This document shows positions 36,875-50,046 of a stretch of 64,000 bases of DNA, piece by piece. Origin of the DNA: Brachionus rotundiformis (Eukaryota; Rotifera; Eurotatoria; Ploima; Brachionidae); the NCBI GenBank assembly GCA_016802295.1, contig JAESIW010000071.1:644507-708506 (forward strand). Direction: 5' to 3'. The notes beneath the pieces were generated by a model. It ran no database searches, had not been told where the DNA came from, and worked only from the letters and a program-made list of their open reading frames with translations. Position 1 is the first letter of the stretch. Every line of letters starts with the position of its first letter. The position numbers and the translations under genes were made by a program.

Positions 36875-37842
36875 TTAATTTTTTTTTAAAAATTTTAATG
36901 TTTGCATGTATGTACAAAATATGACCGCGTTGACAATAAATCCTCGAATAAAAGTGGGGAGACTGCCTCGATAAAAGCCTACAAGTCCTTCTGTTTGCCA
37001 AATTTTGATTGCTATTTGCTTTATGTTCGAATTTTTGTCCATGTCGGCTTGAATTTTGCTCTTAAGTACATCAAATGGCATTATGGATAGCCATGATAAA
37101 GCACCAGCTAGGCCACCACATACCAAGTCAATGAATATCGGACTTGTCAAGCCGTGTTGTTTGCCCTTGCGTCTAAAATACTCAAACATAAAGAAATAAT
37201 TTCCGAACGAAAATGAATCTCTGAGAGATAAAGCAAAACATCCACGTAGAAATCCGCGACTGCCTTCATTTTGGTATATTTGCTTCAAACATTGGTATAC
37301 ACCTGACTGTTCATTTCGTTCTTTTTGACAAAAAAAAATTAATATACATTTATATATAGATATGTAATTTATATAAATAGATAGAGGAAAATCTAAGTTT
37401 TAAAATTACTATGAGTTTGAAGTTGAATTTTGACAAGTTCGAACGGATTTGTTGGAATTGTTAAAACTGCACCAGCAATTGATCCAGCAATAAATATTTT
37501 GTTCAATGATGGATCTTTGATATCACCATGTTCTAAATATTTTAAACAATTTCCGTATATGCCAAACAATGCTGAATTTATAGGTCCATAAGATATAAGA
37601 GGTAAAGACATGCCGCGAAAAAATCCAACCGACTTATTTATTTAGTCAAACAATTATTATACTAAACCTTTTATTTTAAACTTTTAAAAACTAATTACTT
37701 TTTTTTCCTTGATTAAATATTGAATAGTTTTTACAATTGATCTATGACCCCTTGTTTGCATTAGAGATTTAACTGTATCCATTGGGTGTCCAACAATCAA
37801 TGCGACATTTCCAGCCACCAAGCCAGCAATGAAATCCTCCAT
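36875..37842 (-). CDS. SLC25A45: mitochondrial carrier of the SLC25A45/47/48 group, with a one-base frame discrepancy
   Basis: Minus-strand exons 37842-37699, 37631-37410 and 37320-36875, about 270 aa. The three carrier repeats are clear: GHPMDTVK, NPFELVK and MPFDVLK (P-x-[DE]-x-x-[KR]), each followed by a G-F-[FYL]-R-G block. The opening 'MEDFIAGLVAGNVALIVGHP' and 'RGMSLPLISYGPINSALFG' resemble human SLC25A45/48 (KGMSFPxAS...NSVVFGVFSN). Exon 1 ends in phase 0, but exon 2 reads correctly only if one base is added. GFFRG would need T6; the plus strand shows A5 at 37618-37622. The A8 run at the end of exon 1 is another possible site. The gene is head-to-head with TMLHE. Human SLC25A45 has been linked to trimethyllysine import and SLC25A48 to choline; substrate here is inferred. 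Confidence 0.8.
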
Positions 37843-38160
37843 TTTATTTCTTAATATATTAACATTCGTATATTAATTAATCAAGTAATTAATTAGTTAG
37901 AAAAACAAAACTATCCCACTTTACTATTTTGATAAAGTGAATACAATCGAAGTAATCGATTAATTAAATAAATATATCAGTTGGATCTTGGGCTTCTTTT
38001 TATTTCTTTGTTTGAAAAAGATAAGATAAGAAGTCAAGATAATAATCAAAGAAAACATCTTGAACATTTCGAAAACATTTTGATTCTAAAGCTAAATTTA
38101 TGAATTTTTCAAATTTTAATTTTTTTTGTTAGATAAAAATAAGGACTCTTGTTGAAAAAA
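37843..38160. promoter_or_regulatory. shared intergenic region of carrier and TMLHE (candidate bidirectional promoter)
   Basis: Only 318 bp separate the two divergent start codons, so both promoters must lie here unless distant 5' exons exist. It is AT-rich with no obvious TATA pair. Confidence 0.55.
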
Positions 38161-39525
38161 ATGCTTAAATGTCTTAGTAACAAAGTTGTTTATTTATGTC
38201 ATAGTCATAGTGTGACACGTAGGCTTCATATTGAAACAAAATTTGGCAAAAATAGTTTAGAAATATTTTCAAAAATTTCAAATAAAACGCGCCAATATCC
38301 ATATCTATGGCTAAGAGACAACTGCAAGTGTTCAAAATGTTACAACTATGTAGCCGATGAAGTTGACATCGATTTGACCAAAATATCACACACAATACGA
38401 CCAGATAAGATAGAAAATATCGATCAAAAAACTATTTCAATTTTGTGTAAATTTTATTTATTGAATCGAAAAAAATAAGAAACATAATAATTAATTTTCC
38501 TTCTTCAATTTAAAAGGGAATGATGGACACAAGTCCAAATACGACATGGAAAAATTGTACAATTTTTCACTCAAAAGTTTGCATCAATCCGAAGATAAAA
38601 AGCTACTGTGGAATAAAGATATAATAAAAAGAGAAGGCATTCCAAAATTTAATTACCATGATTTTTTGAATGATGATTCTATTTTGAGATTAAGTTTACA
38701 ATCTATCAAAAAATATGGAGCAGTGATTATCGAAGGCGCAAGTGCTGATTCAAAGTATATTAGTAATGTGTGTAGACGTATTGGGCCAATACAGAATTCT
38801 CATTTTGGAGCCGATTGCTTGGTTACCAATTCATTGTCATTTAAGGACAGGGCTTATACCAATTTATCTTTGAAAGCCCATACTGACACAGTTTATTTAA
38901 AAAATTCAGCCGGGTAATTTAAATTATTGACTAATTATATTGAATATTTACATTAGATAATTAAAAAATTAAACAGAAATAGAAAACATTATTTTTATTA
39001 ATTTTATTTTTAAATAATCAAATTGATTTTGAAAGAATAGAAATGTTCCATGTGCTAAAGCCAGCCGAGAGTGGCGGGGAGTCATTGCTAGTCGATGGTT
39101 TCTACTGCGCTCAGCAGTTAAAACAAAACTTTGAGCATGATTTCCACATTTTGACCAAGCTTAGTGTTGAGTTCAATTTTTTTAAGCAAGATGTATACGA
39201 TTTAAAATACAAAGGTCCAGTAATTGAACTTGACCAAGAGGAGAATATTGTTCAAATTCGATTCAATCCGTATCACAAAGTACATATAGATCACTTATCA
39301 TATGATGATATTTGCAATTATTACAGAGCTATGCGCACTTTTTCCACAATTATTCAAGATAATTCAAATGAAAATTGGATTAGTCTTCGAGAAGATCAAA
39401 TCTTGTTATTTGACAATTTTCGAGTTTTACACGGAAGAGCAGCATTCACTGGCCAGCGTACACTAATTACTGTTTATTTGTCTAAAGATGATTATTTATC
39501 AAAAGCTAATGTTTTAGGTGTTTAA
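38161..39525 (+). CDS. TMLHE: trimethyllysine dioxygenase, mitochondrial
   Basis: Exons 38161-38446, 38517-38913 and 39036-39525 (phases 1 and 2 agree) give 390 aa (human 421). A basic N-terminus is compatible with mitochondrial targeting. The small N-terminal domain has 'WLRDNCKCSKCYN', the zinc-binding Cys cluster of the BBOX/TMLHE family, and the first junction creates 'LWNDGH' (human TWPDGH). The catalytic domain holds the HxD pair (AHTDTVY), 'SGGESLLVDGFYCAQQ', and the second Fe ligand in RVLHGR, then the 2-oxoglutarate Arg in TGQRTL. The ending 'DDYLSKANVLGV' resembles TMLHE 'DDVLNTARLLGL' more than BBOX1. It hydroxylates N6-trimethyllysine, the first step of carnitine synthesis, in mitochondria. 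Confidence 0.9.
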
Positions 39526-42011
39526 TGATAATATAAAAATAATAAATATTCTATAATAATCATTATTTTTTTACTTATTCATCACTTGATTTTTGACTTG
39601 ACTGTGTAAAAGTAATTTTGTATTGTGTCTTAATTTCCAAGTTTATTATCTTAAATTCATGTAAGCAAATGGTTAAAGAAAAAATCAAATATTTTAAAGT
39701 AAGATAGCAAGTTAAGCTAGATAGTTAAATAGATAGAAAATAAAACTAATAAGTCATAAAAACCTTTAATATTCATTTATTATTCAATGCTGATTCAACT
39801 TAAACTGCATACTGGGAGAAGCTATTATTAAAAGCTTATGATTGATTCTTCTCACTGTTTTTTTCTCTTTATATTATTATGGTAGCGATAGTTTAAAGCT
39901 TTTAATGCAGAAAAATTAGCTTTTTGCTCAAAATTGACTCGGATAAATTATAATGTAAGAAAATATGGAGTTTTTAAATAATATAATTGTTCAATTCATT
40001 ATCTAATTAATGATGATTATTTAAACCAAATGGCTAAGCTAAACTTATATCAAGTGCTATTAGAATTTTGTTGTTTAAAATTTTTTCAAATAGTATTAAT
40101 TCTTTATGCTACGAATGTATTGAAAATTGATAATATAATCAAAACAGAGAGCAAATATACTTTTAAATTTTAATTTCTCTTTTAGTATTTATCTCAAACG
40201 ATAAAATAAATAGATAGTTGAGATAATTGCTCGATGAATGAATGAAGTTAGAAAAAGATAACTTTTCTAAAAAAAAAGGGAAAGTTTAAATGTTAATTAT
40301 TAGACTGTTCAATAGTTGATTAGAATTTTAGAAATGATAAGAAATGTTTTAATTAAAAATTGTTTAGATCAAACTAAGGTAAGCTAAAATTAACTCAGTA
40401 AATAAGAATCTCGATTGTTTATACACATATTTGATTCTTCAGTGTAATAAAAACATTTTTTTTTATATTTTATATATAATAATTATTCGAAAAAAAACTG
40501 TTTTTTAAAGTTTTTTAGAGATTTGATAAAAACGTAATTATAATAGATGGATAGGATGCCAATATTTTTAATTAATCTATTATTTATTTTAAAAAGAATA
40601 GACAATAAGAAAATGTGTGTGTAATAGAAATAGATTTATAATTTAATCTCAATTTTTCTTGTTTTTTAGGATAAAGTTTGATTAATCAAAATTAGGTAGT
40701 TAATAGGTAGTTAATAAATCAAATTTTATTTTTAAAGAAATAAAAGTAGTCGTTATCAGATTTGACGATTAAAAAAATATTTTTAAAATTTATTACTTTT
40801 TCAGATTTTTTAATTTGTTTTTCCCTATTTTTGCATATGAGCTATATTTTTTCTACAAATAATAATATTATTTGAGGTCCAGATCTTTTTCCTGCTTAAA
40901 TTCATAATTTAAATTTATGAATATTTCATTCCACAATATGACTCATTAAATTGTTTTTTAAGTAAGTTAAAATAGCGATCTAATGCTTTTTGGTATTTTT
41001 TTTAAATTCTAATTACTTTCACAATTCAAAGAAAAAAAAGAATTTAAACCAAGAAATAGATAATTTTTTGTTTAATTTCTATTTGTATAGAAAAATGAAG
41101 ATAATTTAATATTTATTTTGTTGAATTTGTTTTCTTTAATTAAGGCCGAGCAAATTAACGCTTTATTTATTAGAAATCATTTTACAAAAAGCAGACAGTG
41201 GTTAATTTAATTTAAAAAAATATATAATAGAACAAGCCAGAAACATGATCAATAAAAAATAAACAAGATTTATCCCCTATCAAGTTTAAAAATTAATAAT
41301 AATTTAATTGAAATCTTGATGGATGATTTAGTGCATATTCGTGATAAATAAGATCTGATTAATGTCAATATATGACAAAAAACAAATTCAAGCATTAATA
41401 TCTTACACAAGAGATAGAATGAAATTATTTTTCCTTATGAGGTTCTGATCATAAAAAATAACTGATAGACAATTTTGGATTATTTGAAATAAATGACGTG
41501 TACACACACGCACATGCGACCTCTCATTCCCATGCATGTACTCCAAGTCAAGTAATCCGGTCTGTCTCTATTGTAACAAAAGCTCCGTTGTTGTTAAATG
41601 ACCCATGAAAAATTAGAAGAAAAATAGTTTAATTATTTGCATCCAAAAACGTTAATTATGCATAAAATTAGCATAAATAATGCCTCTTGTTGTAAATCTC
41701 AATGCAAAAACTGCCACTGTGTATGTGTGCGTATATTGTATTATACAGACAATAGGAATTTTCGCTTTATTTCTCAGTAGTCTTTCTCTACTACTTTTAC
41801 TACTACTACTACTCTGCGCCTAGCATCAAGTCAACCAGATCAGCAATCGATTATAGTCGTACACTCGCCACACGACACACTTTTTTCCTTCTCTAAACTA
41901 TCAATAATCTTCATAATTAAACTATTTAGAAGAGAAAAAAATCGATTTTGCTGCATTGTCAATTTCTTCTTAAGATTATTTACATTGTTTTTATTTTTAG
42001 ATGAATCAGAA
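39526..42011. other. intergenic, no gene seen
   Basis: A (TAC/ACT)-rich tract at about 41786-41812 and a less AT-rich patch around 41490-41570 are the only features. An acceptor-like TATTTTTAG just before 42001 suggests an unseen 5' UTR exon of the Mint gene. Confidence 0.45.
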
Positions 42012-45000
42012 ATGACGGATACAAAAAGAAGCTCTAAAACGCTCCAAGTTGGCGCACTAGTCGATAGTATAGAGCAAAAAATGCCTGCTGAGACCACGGC
42101 CAATGCTGTCTTGCTTGATAAATCAGTAAGATAATTATCGATTTTGTTGTCTATTTTATGCATTTTATGTGTCAAAACTTAATTAAATATGCAAATCAAG
42201 TCCAGCTAATACTAATAGATATTTTTACTTATTTATTTTTAAGGACGAAAGTGTTCCAAATAATAATCATTTGCCATCATCATCGCTTAGCAATTCTGCT
42301 ACATCCATAAAATCGACAAAATCCGAATCGAGCCAAATAGCCGCTGCCAATAAAAGTAATTTTGTTTTGTTTACATGGCTTTAATTAACCTTATGAACAG
42401 ATTAGCCAAATGATTATATTTCTAACCAGCTAACCAGGATTGTTTATCTATTTTTGCTCATTCAATTGATTAGTCTAGTTTCGAAGCTAATTTTTCTTTC
42501 TAGTAAACTGTTTAGCAGCCCATTTCGGTATTTTAAGCCATACTGAACTAGATTAAGTGTCTAGTAACCATGTCAACGATATTTTATCTTTTCATACTCG
42601 ACATGTTTAATGCCGAGTTGTTTTTTTTTATTATCTTTAACTTGGAAAATATAAAAATATAAAAAGTAGACTTTAGTTAAAAAGTGAATTTTTTTTAAAT
42701 AAGATTTTAATTTATTGTACAAAAAAGGGCTTTTTTGAATTAGTATCTTGATTCTTGAATATATTGATATTAAAAGCTAGATTTTTTTTTATTCTTTATA
42801 TTTAATTGATTGACTTTGAAGACTTAAAAATGATCGAAAACTTAGTAAATAATTGAAAATTTAAAAAGAATTGTTTTTTTTTTTTTAATTTTAGATAGAA
42901 TAATACAAAATGAGGTTAGGAACGTAGAAAAGAAGGAGGATATTTTAATATAATAAATAATTTTTTTAATTGTTTAATTTTAGATATTTTGAATTTTTCA
43001 TTTCTCACTGAGCTTGATTATTATTTTGTTTTATTTTAATTAATTACTTTAAAAGCCCACTCGCGTTCAAAATATATTCTATCAAGAAATGTACATTTAT
43101 ATAAACTAATTGGAAAATAAATCAATTTTAGCTAAATTGATAAAATATCTATCTTATTTTAAATATAACTAGAGTGTTTTTAGACTCAAGGATCTTTTTT
43201 CACATATTGTTTTCTTATTGTTTTTATTTTAATTTACATATGTCATTGGAATAAGTTAATGAATCAGTTATTGTGCTTGTATTAATATAATATTAAATAA
43301 TGGCTAATTAATCTTGAAAAATCAAATTTTATCCATAAAAATCAGAGATAGAGAGAGAGAGTTAATTTTGGCAATAATTTAAATTAATATTGTTAATATT
43401 TTAAAGTTGACAAAATGTCACCAGGTCTTGCCAAACGAGTGAACACAGCCTCGACTAGCGATTACACTGGATCAAGTTCGCCCATTTCGAATCAAACTTC
43501 GCCAGGTTTTTTGACCAATTCACCATCCGTCTCGACCAATTCATCCAACTCGGCCAATCTTAAAATTCAATTTGCTCTCGAGAGAAACATGCAAAAGCTA
43601 AATCTTGCATCAAATAAGGCAAACAATTCGCACTTGACCAAAGAAGACTTTGAACTGTTTACCAGCAGTCAAAATAACACGTACACTAACAGCATGTCCA
43701 AGGGGGGTTCGTCGACCAGAAACTCAACCGAACGCGAGATGACGCCCGACTCAATAGATGAAAATTTCTATCTTAACCCAAATCCAAATCCAAAGTTAAA
43801 AAAAACCAAAAATCAAAACACTAAGTCAAATTTAAGCAAAAACCAACGCAGCAACAAACTTACCAATTCGTCTTCACTTAATGCAATGAACAATTTTGTC
43901 TCTGCATCGTCAACTTCTTCCTCGATATCGTCCTCGCTCTCGTCGCCCATAACCAATAAACAAACTACCACAAGACTAAAAAAAAATCCCCTAATGCCCA
44001 TTCAACAACAATCGACGCATGCACCTGCTCAAAAATATAGGCCGAAGGCTAAAACCAATCATCAATTGTTTCCAAGCACAAGGCACAAGACAAGAGCCGC
44101 AAATACAAAAATTAGACACAAAAAAATATCCGAAACTTTATCGTCAAATAGCACAAAAATGAATGCTAGAAATGACCAAATGACCAGAGAGCATTTGAAT
44201 CTTGACGACGAATGTATGCATTGTGGGAAAATTGAGCAACATGATCAACATGATGAACAGAATGGATATTGGCATGAGAATGTTGAACAAGTAGAAGAAA
44301 ACGGCAAGGAAGATGAGGAGGACTATGAGGACGAGCAGGATGAAGAAGAAGAGGATGATAATGATTATGATTTTGATCAAATCGAAGAGCAATTAGACGA
44401 TGATCAATATGAAGACTGTGACCAAGACGAGTATGATGAGTATGAAAATTTTCGAATAAATTCTAAAAACAAATCGAAAAAAGTCCTAAAACCACAAGCG
44501 GTAAAAACTTCTTACATTCAAAGCGATTTTAAGTACAACAAAAAACCAAATATCGGAGGACAAAACAATTTCTGCAAGCAGAACATATCAGCCTTTATAG
44601 AACCAAAAAATAATCTAAATACATCAGGTTCATCTTCGACTTCGACGTTGCATTCGAACCACGAGTCAAATCGAATCTCAAAATCAAAATCCAATTCAAC
44701 TAAACAAAAAATGACCAATGCCAACAGTAACAGTGATCGAGATTTTGACACTGACGAGGAAACAAATAAACTGTTGGAAAAACAGGCTAAAAATAGTGAA
44801 AATGAAATACAACAGTGTAAAAATTATGTAAGATTTTATATTAATTATATTAATTAAATGAGAATTTTAACATGTTTTTTATTTCTTAAATTCGATTTAG
44901 ATTGAGACAAAGCAAAAAAGTCGTGAAAGTTAGTATTTTTTTTTAAATTTAAATTTTTTAAATTCATTTTAATATTTTGATCCATTTTTCCCTTTTTTCT

Positions 45001-48000
45001 CAAAATCAAAATTTTCTAATTTTGGTAAGTTTTAAATATTTCCATATTAAATAGCTTATGGTGTTCTAATTGTCCATTCCATTATATGATACTCAATGCT
45101 AATTAAATTCTCATAATTTCATTTCGTATATTTTATTTTTTTTTATTTGTCTGATGTTTTATTTTTTCAGACGCTTTTATTCATTGTGGTGTTCATTATT
45201 TATATTCAAATTCTATTCTAGTTTCTCATACTTACCTACCCATTTATACATTAGTACTTGAAAATTAGATAAATAGATGAACAAAAAAACAAACGAAATA
45301 TTGGTAGTCTATGTAGAAATTGTTTTTCGAATAAAAAATGAAAATTTTTATCATGATTAAGATTTCTATTTAAGTATCTAATATTTGCTCAAGAGTAAAA
45401 TTACCAAACGAATCGCATTTAAGAAAAGTTTTGAAATATTTTGCTTAAATTTTTCTATTTGGAACATACACATCTGTATTCTCTTTGATGTATTGATTAG
45501 GCATTGAACAATCAACACAAAAAATACCTATTAAATAAAATTTGAATTTATCTTTATAATCTTTTTTTTTGTTATATAGACATTAGATGTAAATTATCCT
45601 TTTATTTTTTAATTTAAAGTTTCATTGAAAAAAAAGAAAAAATTAAATAGTTTGTTTTAGCTGGCTCTTATGTTATATATGTATTTATTTATTTTTTGGG
45701 TTTAAAAAAGCTGTATTTTAATTTATTTTATTAATTTTTTTTACAATTCAAGATCAATCAATACATCAAATCATGGATCCTGATAATAAAGTATTGATAG
45801 AAGGTGTACTATTTCGAGCTCGTTATTTAGGTTCAACTCAATTAATATCGGACGGCAATCCAACAAAATTGACAAGAATGCTACAGGCTCAAGAAGCCGT
45901 CGGACGTATTAAAGTAAGTCACTGTTTTCCAAATTGATTGATCTTTCCAGCAATTCGTTGTTATTAAATTGAGTATTTTCGCGATTTAGTCTATTTGCTA
46001 ATGTCACTTGTTCGTATAATTTGTGTCTCAAATTTTGCAGTAAATTAGATGTTTTGGAACGCTCATAGAATTTATAACAGTCAAAGTTTGATCTGTTATT
46101 ATAATTTAAATTGGAAGATATAAAGTTAATCAAGCGTATGTCATTAGATGATCGTTGTTTTTCCAAGTTTTCAACTACTTTTTGATGAAGTTTTCGAACT
46201 TTTCTTTCATTGTACATAAATTCCCACGCATCTCTAAATCTAACATTGTTAAAACTATTTCTTAGAATTAAATTAAGACTTTTGTTTGAATTAGTCGCTG
46301 TGGAATATTGATAGAATTCTCTCAATTGACTGCTCGATGTAAGCACATGAGTATACAATAATTGACTTTTATTCAATCTTGGTTCAAGATCCTCTCCAAT
46401 TTCCGGTTCATTTATTTGATCAGATTTTGAATTTTGAGTTATTACAAAATCAGGCTCTTGATCTTCATCGTCGTCCTCATCTTCCTCATAATGCTCTTCG
46501 TCTTGTCTCATTTTCACATCGTCCATTTCCATTTCTTCCGATGAAGTCGAGCTACATCTTGTCGAATTGTTGTTCATCTCTTCAATTTTTTCATTTTTTT
46601 CATCGGGTGAACGCTGCTTTTTTTTAATTGATTTTAAGCTTTTTAAATTTTTCTGTTTATGTCTTTCGATATTTTCAGCTTGAGTTTCGTTGAGCAAAAT
46701 CTTTTTGCTTATTTTAGGTGCTATAAACTTGTTTGTCGAGTTCGATTTGATCGATTCATTTTGTTCTTTTAAATTTTTTACCGAAACAAATTTTAAATAT
46801 TCGAATGTATTTTGTCTTTGAAGTTCGGACAGTTTTTTGTAGACTTGAGTTTGTGTTATAAATGATTGTTTGGCTTTTGTTGGCTGTGGATTTAACGAAT
46901 TTTTATTTAAAACATACAATTTAGGTCCTGTCATTAGATCAGGAAGTTTATATTGATGAAGATCGCTATACGAAAGTTTATGCTGATTTTCTTCATCAGT
47001 ATTGTTTGTATTATTAACACTATAATAGCTTGTTGGTGATACTACAGCTGATTTCGATTTCAATCGACAATCAGAATATACTTCTTCCGAGTGTATTTTA
47101 CTTAAGGATTTATTTTTTCCATTTTCTAGCTGCTCTTCTGGTTTTTTTGTCTTTAAGTATTCAGATAAAGTGCTCAAAGAAGAAAATGTTGAGACAAAAA
47201 TTAAAGATGGCTCTGGTTTTTGAGCAATTAAATGAGATGTTATACGTCTATTTTGAACATTTTGACCGGGTTTACGTATATCATTGAGTTTTCCCACTGT
47301 AGCTATATTAACCCAATGAGGTTTCTTGGGCTTATTTGTTTGTTGATTAATTGAACTACGTGGTTGACGTATGTTCTTGTAATTAAATTGAATTGGATTC
47401 ATTTTAAGAAGCGGTTTTTCATGCTCCTCCAATTCTTTTAGCTCGTCTTTTTCGTCAATAAGCTCCGTTTTAATTTGATTTTCTGAGTCACAATACAAAA
47501 TAGGTATGTCAAAATTGTTATATAGCTTTTTTAAGTATACTTTATTTGTATCACAAATTGACTTTAAACACTCTAAATCATAGCTATTTTGTGTTTGTTT
47601 GGTTGAGGACTCGTCTGAATCAATTGAATTTATTTCATTTTGATTTGCCTCCTCTTCATCGTCTCCATAATCATCTCGATCAACAGCATAAACATTGTTA
47701 CTTGAATTTAATGTATTTTTGGAATTAAGTACTTTACTCTGTTCGAGATGTTGATCGACATCTCGATCTGGATTGAGATTGGGTTTATTTGAATGTTTAA
47801 TTTGTTCTTTTTTTTGCTCTTGCTTGCTCTCTTGTTGTTTTAATTGAATTTTTTTCTTCAAATATTTGCTATTTAATAAAATACTTCCATTACGAATTTG
47901 TTGATGTTTAGTCAATTTTTCTCCATAAACTTTCTTATTGCTTGTTTCTAAAGAAATTTAATAAAATCATAATAACAACTTGAAAATTACTCTTGGAAGA

Positions 48001-50046
48001 AAAAAAACCTGCTGCTGATTTGATTGTTGATGCTGGGACTGACGATGCTGGTGATGGTGATAAATTTATTCCACTTGAGCTAATGGCTGGTATTTTCAAA
48101 TCGATAAAAACGCTCTTATTATTTTTAGAGTTGTTCTTTGAACGAAATGAATTTTGAAGTTTTTGCTTAAGCACCAAAAGTTTTTTGTAATCTTTAACTT
48201 GTTCAATTGATGTTTCGTTAGTTATTCGATTATTCTTTTCTGATTTTTTGTTTCTATTCAACTTCTCATGTCCGACAAGGTTTTCGAGTATTTGAAAATT
48301 ATTTTTAGGTCTAAGATTTAAACATGTGGACATTTTTATTTCAGCAGAATTTGTATCATCGTTCATTTCATAACAAGTACGGTACAACTTATTAGCGTAC
48401 TGTGACTTTATTGATTCGTCAAAGCTGTTTAGCAGGTTCTGATCCATTTTAATAGTCTTTAAATATATTAAATTTTCATTCTGTTTTTATTTTCTATTTT
48501 TTTTTCCTAATTAAACTAACATGAAATTAGCTTTAAAAGCTTTCAAAACGAAAGCTGCTTAATCTGTCTTCTATCCGAAAACATTTACCATCACTTGTAC
48601 GGTCTCTGTTTTTTCTAAAAATAAAATTTAAAAAAAAAAGCTAATTTTTAAATAACAAAGGCTCCCGAAGGTGAAAGTCAACCAAGTGTTGAAGTAGATT
48701 TGTTTGTAAGCACTGAGAAAATAATGGTTTTAAACACCGATTTACAGGTAATTAATATTATCCTATTTGACAAAACGTCAATATATACCTCGAAGAGAAT
48801 AATTTTGGCGCTGAGTTTATTTATTTGTGTTATAACATTTTTATGTATTTTAACTAAATTTTTTTCATTCATTTGCTTGTTGTTTAGATTGAAAAAGTTG
48901 TAAGTTTATTTTTTTGCTAAACAATTAACTAAATATTAAGTCTAATATGCCTAAAAACTTTACTTTATTGTTTATTTTTTTTTATTTTGAACAAAAACAA
49001 AAATGTATTCATTAGCTATAATTTTTGTTCAAGGAGATAATGATGGACCATTCGCTTCGCTCTATATCGTACATTGCTGATATTGGCAATCTTGTAGTAT
49101 TGATGGCCAAAAGACGTGCAATTAATCCTGATGAAATAAAACGTCAAGTAAAAATGATATGTCATGTATTCGAAAGTGAAGAAGCTCAAATGGTAGCGCA
49201 GTCAATAGGTCAGGCTTTCCAAGTAGCTTATATGGAGTACTTGAAAGCAAATGGAATTGAGGACATGTCAATTATGAAAGACTTGGACTATCAGGAAGTG
49301 TTGAACCAACAAGAGATTATGGGCGATGAGCTACTTATGTTTGCCAAAAAAGAATGCCAAAAAGAAGTAATAGTTCCTAAGCATAAAAATGAGCCATTGG
49401 GTGTTGTTATTGTTGAGTCAGGATGGGGTTCAATGCTTCCGACAGTAGTTGTTGCCAATATGATGCCTACTGGCCCGGCAGCAAGATGTGGTCATTTGAA
49501 TATTGGCGATCAAATCATTTCTGTAAATGGTATTAGTATGGTTGGTTTACCGTTGAGTGCGTGTCAAAATCAAATTAAGACTGCTAAACATTTGACTCTT
49601 GTTCGATTGGTAGTGGTTCCATGTCCACCTGTTGTTGAAGTTCTTATCAAAAGACCTGATACCAAGTATCAACTTGGCTTTAGTGTTCAAGATGGAATTG
49701 TAAATTAAATTAAATTTCAAGAAAATAAAATAAGCTAATCATATTCTTATTTTATTAAATTAATTAGATTTGTAGTTTATTGAGGGGTGGTATTGCGGAA
49801 CGAGGAGGCGTTCGAGTTGGACATAGGATAATTGAAATAAATAATCAAAGTGTAGTCGCAACTCCACATGAAAAAATAGTCACTATGTTAGCCAATTCTG
49901 TTGGAGAAGTAATTAAAAAGATTTTCTATCTCATTAATTAGTAAAGATTAATTTATTTTTTTTTTGTTTTAAAGCTACGAATGAAAACAATGCCTACACA
50001 AATGTTTCGTTTGTTAACTGGCCAAGAGCTTCCTGTTTACATTTAG
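42012..50046 (+). CDS. APBA1: Mint/X11 adaptor (APBA family): PTB plus two PDZ domains
   Basis: Exons 42012-42125, 42244-42355, 43407-44827, 44901-44928, 45753-45913, 48661-48747, 49034-49699, 49768-49908 and 49975-50046. Every phase agrees and the total is 933 aa. The N-terminal two-thirds is low complexity with a long Glu/Asp block. The PTB domain starts with 'FRARYLGSTQLISDGNP', continues 'APEGESQPSVEVDLF' and 'MMDHSLRSISYIADIGN'. PDZ1 has 'LGVVIVESGWGSMLPTVVV', PDZ2 'GGIAERGGVRVGHRIIEIN', and the protein ends PVYI exactly as vertebrate Mints. One exon is only 28 nt. The PTB segment corresponding to human 'TAQKLAKNRKK' is absent, either lost or on an unseen microexon. Mints link APP-type cargo and synaptic proteins in trafficking. 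The start codon is the least certain part. Confidence 0.92.
42356..43406 (+). other. long intron of the Mint gene
   Basis: 1051 nt, AT-rich, with nothing recognisable apart from a short (GA)n tract at about 43346-43360. Confidence 0.6.
44929..45752 (+). other. intron of the Mint gene after the 28-nt microexon
   Basis: 824 nt of AT-rich sequence with no gene seen. Confidence 0.6.
45909..48447 (-). CDS. hypothetical basic low-complexity protein, nested antisense in the Mint gene
   Basis: Two exons on the minus strand, 48447-47991 and 47947-45909, are separated by a 43-nt intron (GTAATT...CTTTAG, phase 1) and give 831 aa. It sits inside the 2.7-kb intron between the two PTB exons of the Mint gene. 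Its stop codon overlaps the last five bases of the upstream PTB exon (45909-45913). The protein is rich in Lys, Asn, Gln and Ser, with acidic stretches (a Glu/Asp block near residue 470) and basic helices. A more ordered C-terminal part contains 'FNNVRFRDAWEFMYNERKVR'. No signal peptide, membrane segment or catalytic motif is visible. I do not recognise the family. The ORF length in this AT-rich DNA argues that it is real. Confidence 0.8.

Noticed and set aside
38161..39525. Gamma-butyrobetaine dioxygenase (BBOX1)
   Set aside because: The C-terminus (DDYLSKANVLGV), the LWNDGH block and the targeting-like N-terminus match TMLHE better.
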